The notes under the pieces: generated by a model
What the model was told of the DNA's origin: nothing
The model's database searches: none
What the model saw: only the letters and a program-made list of their open reading frames with translations
Assembly (NCBI GenBank): GCA_029207755.1
Contig: JARCOQ010000012.1
Location: forward strand, 21,811,740-21,875,739
DNA length: 64,000 bases
DNA from: Chamaea fasciata
Taxonomy: Eukaryota; Chordata; Aves; Passeriformes; Sylviidae
Reading direction: 5' to 3'
Translations under genes and position numbers: made by a program
Shown here: one piece after another, positions 20,951 through 33,368 of the stretch
Position numbering within the stretch: position 1 is the first letter of the stretch
Layout of the letters: each line of letters starts with the position of its first letter

Positions 20951-22662
20951 GTTGGTTTGAAAGATACGTTTCAGTGAGATACATGGCCCAAGACTGAAAC
21001 TAATGCATGGCCTCAGGGGCGTGTTGGTGATTTTGAATGGTTTAGGCCAAGTAAACCATCCCTGGCATTAGGGTGTGTGTCCCTGGGCTGCAGGAGCTCA
21101 GCACAGCATTCCAGTTCCATTTATACTCCAACCAAGGATGGCATTTTGGGAAGGAAAGGTTGATTGCAATGACTGGATTTCCTCAAGTTCTAATTGGGCT
21201 TTTGCCTCCCTAATCTTCTTCCTACATGACCTGGCAACATCCTTAAACGTTTCCTGAGTTGCCAGCCCCTCTTTGCAAAGGCAATACGCCCTCTTTTTTC
21301 CCCTTAGTTCCTTCCAAATCTCCTTGCCCATCCAGGCTCGTTGTCTTCCCTGTCAGCTCATCTTTCAGCACACAGGGACAGTCTGTTCCTGTGCCTTCAA
21401 GACTTCTTTCTTGAAGTATGTCCATCCTTCCTGGACCCCTTTGTTTGTAAAGGCTGTTTCCCAAGGTCCTCTCCAAAACAATCTCTTGAACAGGCCGAAG
21501 GCTGCCTTCCAGAAGACCAGAGTGGAAGTTTTGTTGATGCCCCTCCTTGTTTCACTGAATGTTGAAAACTCTGTTATTTCACAGTCACTGTACCCCCAGA
21601 CAGTGGTGAACAGATGAAGTTCTTTTAGTTCTTAGGGAATCTCCTGGTGATATCCAGTACCTGGATCCCAGGGAGGCAGCAGGCTTCCCTGTGGAACGGA
21701 TCCGCTCGATATACAGGGCCCTCATTTCCCCTTAGAAGGGATTCACTTACTACCACTACCCTTCTTTTCTTCGTAATACTTTTTTCCAATTACATTTATT
21801 TTCATGCCAGTTTGTGTCCTAGCCTGTCACCAGGACATTTTGTTTTTCCTTACTTCCAGTCTTAGGGATGGTGTTAGCTCTAAGGCCTACTCTCCTGCTG
21901 TCAGAGATGCTTTTGAGATCTCAGAGCAGAGAGGACTTTTTTTTATGAGAGGAGCTAGTGCAGGATCCTTTCCCTCTCTGGCCATTCTACTACCATGCAC
22001 TGGGATGGGACCCAAAAAGCTCTGGATCCTGAAAAGATGATCTCTCCAGGAGTTTGCTGTCTGTCTCCTGCACCAAGAAGTCCCTTCCCCTCTCACAGCC
22101 TCTGTTTTCATGCATATAAAACCTTGGATGTCACTGAAGGGATGCGGTGCCTGAATTCATCAATTTCCTTTGGAAGTGCTCTGGGATGCTCTTGTGAAAG
22201 GCAGAGTAGGGAACAGGGCAGGTCCAAAATGGAAGAAACAAAGAGCGATGCTGGTAACACGTAACCACAACCCAGCTTCGTCTCCCTTTCCCAGGGAAGT
22301 CCTGCAGTGGGTGCTCCGTGATCTTTATCTGCTTCCCCCGAGCAGCTCAGTGGTAGGAAAAGCCAGCTGAGGTGGCTGGTGGATTCTCCCTCAGTTTTGG
22401 CAGAGGCTTTGAGGCAGGAGATTCTCTTGAGGGATGCTGGCTTTCCAAAGCTCTCCTGAGCTTGCAAGTGTGGAGTAAAGCTACCTGCTGAGCTTGTGCA
22501 CAACAAGTTATCTTCTGATCCGATTGGGACCCTCGTGGCTTGGGGTCAGCCCTTGCTGGGGAGCTGCCGCTCCTCCCCAAGTGCTTTGCTCTCCCGCACT
22601 TCCGCTTCTCTCTGCAAATATATTAAATGACCTGCTGGCTTTGTCTCTCCCTGCGGCTGCAG
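20951..22662 (+). other. Intron e4-e5, copy II
   Basis: About 1.7 kb holding the CR1 ORF2 remnant. The stretch 21640-22150 has the texture of an old dispersed repeat, but I cannot assign it to a family. Confidence 0.55.
21130..21620 (-). mobile_element. CR1-type LINE ORF2 remnant, unit 1
   Basis: The minus strand reads as a decayed CR1 ORF2 stretch between endonuclease and reverse transcriptase. Recognisable pieces are WKAAFGLFKRL, LKAQEQTVPVC, AWMGKEIWKELRGKKRAY and CRKKIREAKAQLELE. At least two in-frame stops interrupt it, so it is dead. CR1 is the dominant bird LINE, which supports an avian source. Confidence 0.75.
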
Positions 22663-22855
22663 GCAGTGTGATTTGCTGGAGCCACCACCAAAGGTCTGGA
22701 TGGAAGACTTCATGGAGGAGAAAAAAATAAAGAAGGTGAAGGGCTTTTGTGAAAATCGCACCTCCCTCCTGAGCCAAAAGGTCCAGGAGGAGAAGGCAAA
22801 GGTGCAAGAAGACCCCCTGCTGTTCTCCAATGACTTTTTTTTCATTGAGCCAATG
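22663..22855 (+). CDS. HYDIN: HYDIN module exon e5, copy II
   Basis: A 193-nt exon, phase 2 to 0, acceptor tgcag at 22658-22662 and donor gtaagt from 22856. It encodes a highly charged, probably helical insertion within the third ASH domain (MEDFMEEKKIKKVKG and LSQKVQEEKAKVQED) and then LLFSNDFFFIEPM (module residues 221-285). HYDIN has a similar charged insertion before an L-F-S-x-D-x-F-x-I-E-P strand at this place. The length is close to the family's. Confidence 0.92.
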
Positions 22856-22992
22856 GTAAGTGATAGCTGAGAACCTCATTTTCCTCCTCTTCCTTCTCTT
22901 CCTTCTCTTTCTCCTCGTCCTCCTCCTCTTCCTTCTCCTCCTTCTCTTTCTCCTCGTCCTCCTCCTCTTCCTTCTCCTCCTTCTCCTCCTTC

Positions 22993-23024
<32 letters not shown>

Positions 23025-24112
23025 CTCCTCTTCCTTCTCCTCCTCCTCCTCCTCTTCCTCCTCCCGCCCACCCTACCCCCGCCCCTTCCCCCGGGTGCGG
23101 TCACTCAGCAGGTCCTCAGCTGGCTCGTTGTGCTCAGAGGGAGGACATGGAGTTTCTGGTGCGGCTGCAGAGCTCACTGCTGAAAGTATTTCTGCCCTGC
23201 AGGCTCAAGGCAGGGCTGGGAGCCTGACAAAGCTGAGCTCTGCTGCCAGGGCTCGAGCTCAGGGCACTCCGTGTCCTTGAAGTGTCCACAGGGAGCAGTT
23301 TTTGTAGGTAGGGGCTCCCCCGACACGTGCTGCTGCGTGGGGTTCAGCGGAGGGTGTTGGAGCAGTGCCAGTTCACGGATTGACCTGAAGCATGCAAGGG
23401 TTCGCTGGGAAAAGGAGGCCAAATTCAGCCCAAGGTTAATCGTAGAAATGCCTGTCCCTTCCTCTAACCACGACTCGCACTGTTTGTGAGTCTCCCAGTG
23501 TCATCTGTGAGCCTGGACACAAGGGTGGGAGGTTATAATGGGCATTTTGAGTTCTCTTGCACACGGGGACAGTAAACCTTTTCTTTTTCTGTTTATGCAA
23601 GCAAACGCCCATGTCCTCCCATCAGCCAGAGCCCTGATTCTGAGTATTGGCATTGTGAGAGATGATGAATGCCTGGTGTCTGCACAGTGCAAAATCCCTT
23701 CTCATCCTGGAGTAAATCCTAGAATAATCCCAACCTCTGCTTTCTTTGAAAAAAGGTTAAACTAATATTTTTCTTTCCAAGGAAGGGGATCGTGTTCTTG
23801 GTTACTCCTATGGCCCGTCTAAGGCCAAGAGCCACCAGTGCACAATGGCAGTTAGGTACCACTGTAGCTGACTGCAGCATGATGTGACCAGGAGCTTGTG
23901 TCAGAGCAGCAGGAACATTGTGGAGAGTGGGGGCTGATCAGCTGAGCATTGAGAGCGCCCAGTGGTGTGTTGAGCTGGGTTTAGAGTGTTTCCTTGGGCT
24001 CCTTATGTTGTTCGCTCATCACTGATGCTCTAAAGAAAGGCTTAGAGGAGTGGTTGAAAACAAGAAGTGTGAAGTTTGAAGATAAATCTTTTTCTGTCTC
24101 TTTCTGTTTCAG
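22856..24112 (+). other. Intron e5-e6, copy II
   Basis: About 1.26 kb. It begins with the pyrimidine tract; the rest shows nothing recognisable. Confidence 0.65.
22879..23066. repeat. TCC/TTC polypyrimidine tract, unit 1
   Basis: About 190 bp of nearly pure C/T on the plus strand starting 24 bp after the e5 donor, passing into a C-rich end up to about 23093. It has internal higher-order repetition of a block containing ctctttctcctcgtcctcc. Long open frames on both strands across it (Leu-rich and Arg-rich) are artefacts. Confidence 0.95.
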
Positions 24113-24212
24113 GAGGGAGAGATTGGGCCACGTTGTTCGGCTGAAATCAAGGTGACCTTTAAACCCCTGGAAGCACTGGAGTATCAGAGTGTGGCCTACT
24201 GTGACATCTCAG
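24113..24212 (+). CDS. HYDIN: HYDIN module exon e6, copy II
   Basis: A 100-nt exon, phase 0 to 1, acceptor ttcag at 24108-24112 and donor gtacag from 24213. It encodes EGEIGPRCSAEIKVTFKPLE then YQSVAYCDIS (module residues 286-319). S-A-E-I-x-V-x-F-x-P-x-E-A...Y-C-D-I-S-G is one of the clearest HYDIN matches in the window and forms the last strands of the third ASH domain. Confidence 0.96.
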
Positions 24213-25453
24213 GTACAGCTCCTTTCCCCTGCTTCTCTCACCCACAGTGAAGCCATGGAGCAAGCCTGAGCCCACTGGGCTCCCATGTAACTGCTGGGAA
24301 GAGTTCCTGGTCAGCAGGGCAGTGCTGGCACATCCCCAGTGTCCCTGCAGCTTCCAGGGAGTCTCCCATGCAAGGCCAGGGCTCGGAACACCTGTGTCTG
24401 GATTGCTGATCCCAGAACAACCCAGGCAGTGCAGGGAGATGTTTTCATGGCACGGCTTTGCCAGCATTTCCTCAAAGGCCAAGCAGCTACAGAGCAGAAC
24501 AGCTTTAGTGAACAAGCACTAAGCCCCTCTAGACCACTAACCTCCAGGATGGGTCCATTTGACGTGGATCCATCATCAGGCAGTAGGAGCTGAGTTAGAA
24601 ATGTGCTCCCTGAGCCTGGATCACCTCCAGACACCACCAGGCCAGCAGGGGCGGAGCCCCACTGAGCCCAGGGTGTTGGTAGAAGGACCACCCTTGGCCA
24701 GCACCTGCTTCTCTCCCTGTGTGGGAATTGTCACCTTGCAGCTCTCAGTCTGTGCAAACAGAACACAGTGCCGAGTGTCAGAAGTGGAGGACAGCAGTCC
24801 TGTGCTGCTGGGCCAGGTGGTTTGGCAGTTGTTGCCTGGCAGTTTGCCAGGTAGCAATTGCCAAATCTTTGTGAGCTTTGTGCCTTCACTGAATGGATTT
24901 CAAAGCTCCTCTAAGTGCATGGGGAGGAAACCCTAGAGTCATAGTATGTTAAGGATGGAACGGACCTCAAAGACTGTCTAGTGCCAAGGCCCCTGCCATG
25001 GGCAGGGACACCTCCCACTAGACCAGGTAGCTCCAAGCCCCATCCAGCCTGGCTTTGAACACTTTCAGGGCTGGAACCTCCACAACTCCCCTGGGGAACC
25101 TACTCCAGCGTCTCACCACCTCACAGTAAAAAAATTCTTCTCAATATCTAACCTAAATTTCCTTTCTTTCAATTTATACCTGTCACTCCTTGGCCTGTCG
25201 CTACAGGACACCAGAGATGTTTTAAACTCAGCAAACTGGTGGCTAAAATTGGAAACCAGCCCAAGGAATGGGTTAGAAATTGCAAGTCAGCCCCAGGGGA
25301 TATCTCCTGAGGGAAGAGAAGGGTCCATATCTTCTGCTGCAGCATCAAGAGCTGGTTGCATGCAGCTCAGAATCAGGGTCTAGCATTGAGGCAGCCTGGA
25401 AAATCCAGTAGAACAGAGGGAATTATTGTACTGAAATGGACATCTCTCCCCAG
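24213..25453 (+). other. Intron e6-e7, copy II
   Basis: About 1.24 kb with a CR1 3' tail fragment at 24933-25210. Nothing else recognised. Confidence 0.65.
24933..25210 (-). mobile_element. CR1 LINE 3' end fragment, unit 1
   Basis: The plus strand shows the reverse complement of the common avian CR1 tail, including gccatgggcagggacacc, tcccactagaccagg and the caccacctcacagtaaa stretch. The typical terminal octamer repeat is degraded (agtcatagtatg), so this is an old insertion with a decayed 3' end at 24933 on the plus strand. Confidence 0.88.
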
Positions 25454-25572
25454 GCCGTGAGAGCAGGCTGGCCCTGCGCCTCAGAGGGGAAGGCCGCGGA
25501 CCCTTGGTTGAACTCAGCTGTGATACCCTGAACCTTGGGGAAGTTTTTGTCAAAACCGCCCACACCCATGAG
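25454..25572 (+). CDS. HYDIN: HYDIN module exon e7, copy II
   Basis: A 119-nt exon, phase 1 to 0, acceptor ccag at 25450-25453 and donor gtgagc from 25573. It encodes GRESRLALRLRGEGRGPLVE then LSCDTLNLGEVFVKTAHTHE (module residues 319-358). G-R-E-x-R-L-x-L-R-x-x-G-E-G-x-G-P closes the third ASH domain, and L-x-L-G-E-V-F-V-x-x-A-H opens the fourth, which continues in e8 with VKLMNKG. Confidence 0.95.
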
Positions 25573-26744
25573 GTGAGCACCAGGGGTTGGGATGGATCCT
25601 GATGGCTCCTGAGGCAGCAGCAAGCCTGGTGGACCTGTGGAATTCCTGGCAACCTGGGCAGTTGTGAGCAGGGAATAGCTGATGTACTGGTCAAATCTGG
25701 GGGGGGGGGGGGTGTCCAGAAAGATGTGTCTGTTGTTCATGAAGCCCCAGTCCCTTCTTTTGGGCAGCCTTCCATAGGGATCAGCTGGGAGGCTTCCTGC
25801 AAAACAACCCCTTTTGACCCAACGCTGGGTCAAAAAGCTGTTCAGAGGCTTTTGTGGCAGCACCAGACACAAGGCACCTTTGTACTGGGCTGTTCGGAAG
25901 CAGCTGGGACAAGCTGGCTACATTTGAGCTTCAGTCCACCGCAAACAATTTTTAGTCAAGTGTCTCCTGCTCATTCCTGGAAGTCACAGGAAAGCCATCC
26001 AGCCTCCTGGCTCAGTGCAGGCCCTTGCAAAGGGCTTGAGGATTCTTTCCCTTGCTGTCCAATCCCTCACCACACTTCAGGCTTGGTGCATCTCTGGCTC
26101 TACAAAGAGAAAAGTGTTCCTGGGAATAAAGCAAAAGATTTTTCTACCTATTTGCCTCCCCCCTGTTGGGGGTCAAGTTTGCAAAAAAAAAAGAGAGAGC
26201 AACTGAAAGAGGCAGAAAACGAGGCACTACATCATGCCAGACACTTTCAGAAGTTTGGTTGTGGAAGGGAAAGACACGTTGAGTTTTCTTACCAAAAGAT
26301 GGCGCTGTCTGTACATTTTGATGTTGATGCCTCCTTCTCAGTGTATTGTTTTCACGGTATGGGAAAAGGTAAATGCGTAGATACGGTACTGCTGGAGCTG
26401 TGCTGACTGGGGCAGCAGCAGCTCTGTGGTGATTCACTACGCAGCTGCAATCACCCCACGTTGCTCTCAGGGCCAGGTCTGAATGAGCTTGGTGCTACTG
26501 ACCAGAGGTGGACTGCTCTGTGTCCGTGGGATAACCCCAGGGTGACTCCAGTTATGTGGAGTTATGTGAGCTTCGCATGAAAACCCAAAGGCAGAACTTG
26601 TCCTGTTGTATTTTTTTGACTTCTGCCGTCCAGCAGCACAAAGCATCTTCTGCCTTTTCTGGGTGTTAATTGCGCCATTAGAAAATGACTCCCAAGAAGG
26701 GAAGATTTCACGTGTACTTGCATTTTGTTTTCTTGCTGCTGCAG
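25573..26744 (+). other. Intron e7-e8, copy II
   Basis: About 1.17 kb with a pure G run (25701-25712 or so) that differs in unit 2, where it is interrupted (gggcgcgggggg). No gene or element recognised. Confidence 0.65.
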
Positions 26745-26968
26745 GTGAAACTGATGAACAAAGGAGTTCTTGATGCTCCCTTCACCTATATCCCTTCAAA
26801 CACGGAAGTGGGCTGCTGCTTCAAGTTTGTACCCGAGGAGGGCCTCATTGCACCAGGTGGGATCCAGACTATTCAGATCTCCTTGGATGCCGCCGTGTTG
26901 GGGCGGTTTGAGGAACCATTCCAGTTCCGTGTGGCTGGATCTCCTACGCCTGTGATCCTGACCATCGA
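26745..26968 (+). CDS. HYDIN: HYDIN module exon e8, copy II
   Basis: Identical in sequence to the copy I exon at 25-248, with the same borders. Here the preceding e7 is present at 25454-25572, which confirms the e7-e8 phase 0 join and the domain running across it. Confidence 0.95.
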
Positions 26969-28881
26969 GTAAGGACTCTGGGAGCTTACTCTGGGTGGGC
27001 ACATCTGTAGCTGTCTCTGGGACATCCCCCACCTACCTCATTTTGGGGTCGGGCAGAGAAAAAAGATGTTTCCTGAGGTCTTAATCTCTGCTCTGATCCT
27101 GGCATTGCCTTAGTGTGGGGGTGCCTGCTGCCCTGTGTGGTACCCGGGAGCTGGAATGACTCCTCCCTGCAGGGATGTCCCTCTGCCTTGGGCCATGGCA
27201 GGCAGTGGCATGGATCAGCTTTGGGCAGTAGCTGCTCTGGGATGTCCCCCCTGAGCACCCAGCAAGGCCCCCAGGGCTTTGGAGATGGGCCAGCCTGGGT
27301 GATTCTCCACCAGCAGCAGTGTTTTGAAAAACTTCTGTTAATAATCCATCCCAAACGGGCAGCAGCAGCCTCAGCTCACCTCTCATGGCCATGCATGGAG
27401 GCAGGCTGTGCTCCGAGCTCCTGTGCAGAGTGCTCTGCTACCTCCTTTCCACAGCCAGGAAAAGGCTGATGTGGGAGACAGGGAACTGTGCAGCAGGAAC
27501 TGTCCCAAGGACATGGGCTTCATCCCATAATCCTGGCCCTGCAGAAGGGAGAAGGGGTGATGATGGGGGAGGCAGAGCTCAGTCCTCAGGACCACAGCAG
27601 CATGAGGGCTTGTCCCTGCTAGCCTGAGGCGTGTGCTGGTAGGATAACGTAGTGTAAGCAGGAAAGCTGATGCTGGCTGCTCTGGAGCTTTGGAGCTAGG
27701 CTGCTGCTGTTGGGAGGCACTGGATCAGGGCAATAAAGAAATGAAAGCAATCTGCAGTTGATTATACCAATAAGATAAGGGAGATGGATTAAAAAGAACA
27801 TGAAACTTATTACTTAGCAGGAGAACAGTGTTGACTAGGTCTGCCCATAGTAGAGAAACAACTACACTGGCTTTGCTTTTGGAGAAAAAGTGCTGCTATT
27901 TTTATTTTGGAAATCAAGAGGGAACCTTTCACCATCAAATAATTGATTCTCCTCTGTCCCTCCCCCAAACTGGTCATGCGTGGGATGTTATTCCATAAGC
28001 AGCTTTCTCCTTGAGCAAGAGAAGGTGTCTCTTGTTGAGATGTGTAGAGCGGAGCCAGGGGCAGTCCTGTGAACACAGTAGAAGACACAGTTCACTGGTC
28101 CTTGACTTTTAACCAAAAGGCAGGGTGCGCATTGATTGGCGTCAACCATGAAATAAACTCGTGTTGGGCAGCTTCAAGTGCTGCCTTCAGTGGATGTTGG
28201 TGACTTTTAGTGCCTGTCTGCTGAGTTCAAGGCCAGGGGAGGAGGTGTGGTAGATTCAGGACACCCATGTTTGGTTGTTTAAGCTATTGCTCCTGGCTGT
28301 GCCAGCTGGTGCACTAGTGACAAGCTGGTCCTTTCCTCTAGGATTCATCTGTCTACTGTGTAGAACTGTTAATGCTCTTTTTGGAGGATGTTTGGGGCTC
28401 CCCTGGCTTCATGTCTCAAAACTCTGTCTGTAATGATTGTGTGGGTCAAAATCTCCTGAGAAAGCTCCTCCATGGGAAGACCAGTTACAGCCAAGTAGCA
28501 AAGCAGGGAACCTGTGGCTGGAAAGGCTGGTTACAGAAGTTTGTGGGGACACCTTTATGTCCATCCCATTACAGATGGGGAAACTGAGGCACGGAGACAC
28601 ATCTGGGTAGGTGTTCAGGGTCCCCCATGGGACCACCGGCAACTTGGGGGCTTTTCCTGCCTGCCCTGCGTCCAAAGCCCCATCAGTGGCTGTGGGCTGC
28701 TGGCCTCTTGGCTTTAGCTGCCTCCTGTGCACATGGACACTGTGCTGAGCACATGGTGGTGTGTTGATTTGAAACCCACGATGCCCCTGACACCAGGTTT
28801 TGTGCCCCCAAGCCACGACAGCCGGAGGCTTTGCAATTCCCTTTAACGCAGCCATTTCCTCCTGTGTCCCTGTCATCGCAG

Positions 28882-28949
28882 GGGGTGTGTCGTCGGGCCG
28901 ACTTTACACTTCGACACCGATGAGCTCGACTTCGGTGACATCTCCTTTG
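28882..28949 (+). CDS. HYDIN: HYDIN module exon e9, copy II
   Basis: Same 68-nt coding sequence as in copy I. The donor reads gtgagc instead of gtgagt, still a good site. Confidence 0.9.
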
Positions 28950-29409
28950 GTGAGCGTTCCCTGCGCTGGGACACAGCGGGAGGGATCTGTGTGCTCCAAA
29001 ATGGAGCACTTGAACGTAAAAGCATCCAGCACTGCTCATGTTCTGCCACAACAGCCTCTTCAGGGTGTGAACTGCAGGTGCCTCAGGTAGCATTTTGCCA
29101 TTGTGGGATCAAATAGGAGCAAGTATTTTCTGGTGTCTCTGTCCTGGTTTAAAAGACAGATTCTGCCAAGGAAGGTGGCAATCTTCACGGAATGGAATGA
29201 TGACCCTCCTCTCTCCAAATTACTGTACCTTTGAAATTACAGGGCTTCCAGGCAAAAATATGGAAAAGGAATAGCAGTTCGTTACTAGAGTATATCCGGA
29301 CAGCACAGACAACAACGCAATGCCAGAAGTTTCCAACCCACCGAGTCCTGTTTTCCCCTTTGGTGTGGTTATGATCACAGGCTGGAGGAGCGGTGGGCTC
29401 TGGCAGGGC

Positions 29410-29730
29410 AGTGATTTCCCTCCCAGCCGGCACGGGCAGGGAGGGAAGGAGGAAATCGCTGCTTTTGCAAACTACGGGCAGCAGGAGATGTGGGCACTGG
29501 CAATCGGGAGCAGGCAGAAGCGGGGACGGCGGGCAGGTTCGATCACGGTGCTGAGCCCGGCGTCAAGCGCACGACGTCCCGCAGCAGCACGCTGCCGACC
29601 TTCCCGAGCCCCGGCAGAAGGACGGAAAGGTCTGCCCCCTGCAAACCTCGGCTCCGACTTCACAACCGCCCGCGGCATCACGGCACAGCTCCCAAAGAGC
29701 CCCGGATGGAAAAGCCCACCCGCACAGCCG
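29410..29730. promoter_or_regulatory. Intronic CpG-rich island, unit 2
   Basis: Counterpart of the island at 2690-3010, nearly identical; one CpG is lost where ccggcgga became ccggcaga. Confidence 0.45.
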
Positions 29731-31004
29731 AGACCACCCCAAACCCCCTGTATTTCCCTTCCCAGACTGAGGCCAAAATTCACTACGAAACCTAAACTCA
29801 TAACAATGAAGTTGTTGAACATTTTAAGAAAACTAATTGCCTCTCCTGATCTGCTTCTTCGCCACCCTGCATCACCACTGAGGCATTTGTTAAGTTGCCT
29901 TTTGAATAAATGAAACAAGAAAGGCAACAGGTAGAAACGCATTCCTAAGGTCTCTTCAGCTGAAGGCAGCTGTTGTATCTTTGCTTCTTTTTAACTGTTG
30001 TTGACTGTTGTCTGCATGTGGTGACCTCAGTCTCATTTGAGGTTTTGACATCTGTGTTTGTCCCTTTTGTGCTTCTCTTGCCTCCCTGCTGGAGTCACTG
30101 CTGGAGCCGGCAGTGATTACTGTTGATGGGCACAGAGAAGCTCTGGGCTGCGCCTGCAGTTGTTTTTTTCCCCCACCTGTGTTCAAATGACTCTTGGTGA
30201 GCAGGCCTGGGGAGAAGTCTCCTCCCCACAGAGCTGGCCAGCCAGTCCACTGCAGAGCGGGTTGTGGCTGGTGTCCGGGCTCTGCAGGACATCCCCACCA
30301 TGCGTGGCACTATCTCTGGCTTTCCAATATGGAAAGCAAATCTCAGAGTTAAGGTGGGGTAAACCCTTGCAGGCAGCAATCACAGTGAGTAGTATGGGTG
30401 CGATGTCCCCGCTTGTTGGGTCAAGGCTCGGGTTTGCCTCCAGCTGAGTGGGCTCTGAGCTGTCACATGCCCAGTCTGTTTGGCCCAAACCAAAAGACGC
30501 CTTAAGAATTCTGCAGAGAGAAACTGCATTAGGGTGCTTTGCATCACGTTCTAGTTCCTGATTTCATCCTCACTTTCTACTGCTGTAGCTTCTTCTCAAT
30601 GGCGACTCACTCTTTATGTATCTTGAAAAGGGTAGGAGTGTTGGCAGACTTAACAGGGAATTTTACAGTTTGAATTTTCAGAGGAAATGCTTGGTCTGGG
30701 TGCACAGTCATCAGGGAGAAATAACTGGTGCTGGTTTGGGGCAGGTGAGGGAGCTTCTCCCCATCAGAAAGAGAGAAGCTTGCAGTGTTGAGCAGGGCTA
30801 AGAGCAGGCATTTTCAAGGCTACAGTCTGGAATCAGTGTTAAAGGGAACTAAGTGACGACTAATTCCTCTTGCAGCTTCTCAGTAATCTGTAGTTCAGAT
30901 AATAAAGAGCTAAACTCCAATCACGCTTTCATGCTACCAGGGTATTCCCACCGGGAGTCACGACATAACTGGTGCCTAAATGGATATTTGTGTCCTTTTC
31001 CTAG

Positions 31005-31213
31005 GCTTTCCCTACACCAAGACCTGTCGCCTCACTAACACCTCGCGGGTGTCGGACGATGGCACTCAGCCTGCTGTTAGCAGCTTTGAGCAAATACTCA
31101 GCGACAGTGAGCCCTCCTGGAGGGAGGGAATTCATTTTTCTGTGAAGCCAAGGGAGTTTACACTGAACCCCAGCGAAAGGACCCTCCAATCCCAGGAACA
31201 CCAGGATATCGAG
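31005..31213 (+). CDS. HYDIN: HYDIN module exon e10, copy II
   Basis: Same protein as copy I, including the direct LTNTS-RVSDDG join where a strand appears to be missing. Confidence 0.9.
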
Positions 31214-32024
31214 GTATGGGAAGAGTCCAGCCACACACACTTCAGCAGCGGGTCTGAAGCTTCACGGGAGTGTGGGAGGGCTTTAGCTCTGATGCCAGCT
31301 CTGATCATCGTGTGAGCGAGGATCTGCACTGGCGTGGGGCCTCTGTGAGCTGGGTTACTCGGGACGTTCCTGAAGGAGCACTGATTTGTTTCCAAAATCA
31401 CAAGCTGAAATCATGTCCCATAATGGTCAAGTACTGAAGGCATTTTGGTGTTTTTGAGAGCAATGTCTTTGATTGCAAGTGGGCAGAGGACGGACGAGGA
31501 CCAAAGGTGGCTGTTAGAGAGATGTCATTATATAAAGCAGTTTGCTTTTCTTCTTGGTCTCATTTCTCCTGTCCTGGGGAGTAGAATGATTTGTGTTCAC
31601 TGCAGGGATCTCCAGTGAAGGCAAAAAACTCTGCGGCCATGAACTGCCCAGCACCTGCTGGCCCACGCTTTGTCTTCAGCTTCCTGCTGTAAAGCTGAAC
31701 TCATTCTGTTCAAGTCAGCAGATTTCCACTGCATTTATGTCATTGTAGTCAGATGAAAATTTGCCCCTTAATTTGAACACAGTGCTGCACAGAGCTTTAG
31801 TCTAATGTTTTAATTTAGCTGACCTATGCCCTGATAGCAAGGTGTGCTTAACAAATCTGGTATTTGCCAGAAGGCTTTTGTCACTCTTAGAGACTGCTCT
31901 ACACGTGGAGCGGCAGAAGAATTAAGGCAAAATCCTCCCTTTTCTTACCACAAAAACTGGAGGACATCACACGTGAGTCATGAGCTTTTGTAAAGAAGAA
32001 TTTACTGCTCTTCTCTTCCACCAG

Positions 32025-32125
32025 GTGACCCTGTGTTCCAACACTGTGACGGAATACAACCGGAAATTGCTGGTGGACCTGGAGTGGTTTGGCAAGGGAG
32101 TGGCATCACTGATCATCAAGGCCAG
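32025..32125 (+). CDS. HYDIN: HYDIN module exon e11, copy II
   Basis: Identical to copy I; phase 0 to 2, followed here by a functional e12 acceptor. Confidence 0.93.
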
Positions 32126-33368
32126 GTACCAGCACTTCCCTGGCCTCCCCCAGCGCACTGCCTTGCACAGGACGTGCTGGCTGCAGCTCCCAAGGAGACG
32201 TGTTGTTTAATGACCTCATGTTCTGCCCAGCTGGACATGAGAACAGCAGTGCTTGAAAAGCAGCCTGTGGTGAAAAGCAGCCCTGCTGACAGCCCAGCGT
32301 GGTCCTGGGTCGTTTTCTAAAGGGACCAGGAATGATATCATTTATTGACCTGGTGCTTGAGGTGAAGCAAGTTTCCCAAGGGCCTCCTCGCCTTCTTCCT
32401 GCAAGAGGTGGAGTTGTGCTGGGTTGCAACCAGCCCGCGTTGGCTTGGGGCACACCAAGCAGTCTGCTGAGGGTCAGGGTCTGGTTCTGTTAACGAGGGC
32501 ACGTGACAGTGGGGAAGTGGCTCACAGCAAGAGAGGTGAGGGCAGGATCTTCAGAGGGGAAATCAGTCCTTGATGTGGCAGGTCAGCTCTACTTTTTCCC
32601 CTTCTCTCTGCTTCCTGTTTTGAGCTTTGATGTTCTCAGGCTTAAAGCAAAAGTTGTTCTTGCTCCAGCAGAATTCCATCCTGCTGTGCTGCTCTAGGTG
32701 TCAGTTTAATGACAAGAGGGATGCAGTTCCCTGGTGCTGTTCCCACTCCCAGGCAGAGCCATCTCGTCAGTGCCTGGGCTGCCATGTTTGAAAAGCAAGT
32801 GCAATTGGGGACAGTCAGTATTTGGACCTGTGGAGTGAAGGACCAGGGGAGTTGTAGGAACTGGGAGGGAGTGATCTCCCACTCTGTGGGGCAGGTGATG
32901 TCTCATGCCCTCCAAGGCTGGGGCAAACAGCTGAGTTCTCAGGCAGGGTAACAGCACCATGGGAGAGAAGGGAGTCCTTTTTACTGAGACACTAGAGTCG
33001 TGTGTTCCTGGAGCCTTACTGAGCACTGATCCCTGTTGGGAAGGCTCCCCCAGAGCTCATGGATCACTGGGACTGTTCCAGGAGTTCTTGCAAACCTTCT
33101 TGGGCGAAGGAGGGGCTGAGGCAGCTGTGGGACCAAGTGCTCTGCCTGGGGCACTTGGCAGCCTCTGGGTGCTGCCTCTCAGGTTTTGCCCCTCCTCGAC
33201 AAGACATGTTTGAGTGGGAGGACTTTAAAGGCAATTTTTCACCGTAGGCCTGTTAAATGTGTATTTGACAGTGACAAAGGTGTTGTGCTCCATTTCACAA
33301 TCTTTGGGGGTAAACGTTCTCCATTCTCTCAGTATCTCTGATTCCCTTGGGGTCATCTCTTTGCCCAG

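Larger units (their letters stand above)
1..26720 (+). repeat. Tandem unit 1 of the HYDIN array (about 26.7 kb)
   Basis: Base 1 aligns with 26721 and 53548, and the match runs unbroken through introns and exons. Read from the window edge, the unit holds e8-e16 of module copy I, the junction intron with a solo LTR, then e1-e7 of module copy II. Its private features are the broken e12 acceptor at 6647-6648 and the shorter GGGAA array (about 286 bp). The unit edge used here is only the window edge; the true duplication breakpoints cannot be placed, because no unduplicated flank is visible. Confidence 0.95.

Noticed and set aside
21640..22150. Possible further dispersed repeat next to the CR1 ORF2 remnant
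   Set aside because: The texture suggests an old element, but I could not assign a family, ends or target duplication.
22508..23183. Arg/Lys-rich minus-strand and Leu/Phe-rich plus-strand frames (also 49331-50006)
   Set aside because: They arise from the TCC/TTC tract and overlap the real e5 exon in another frame.
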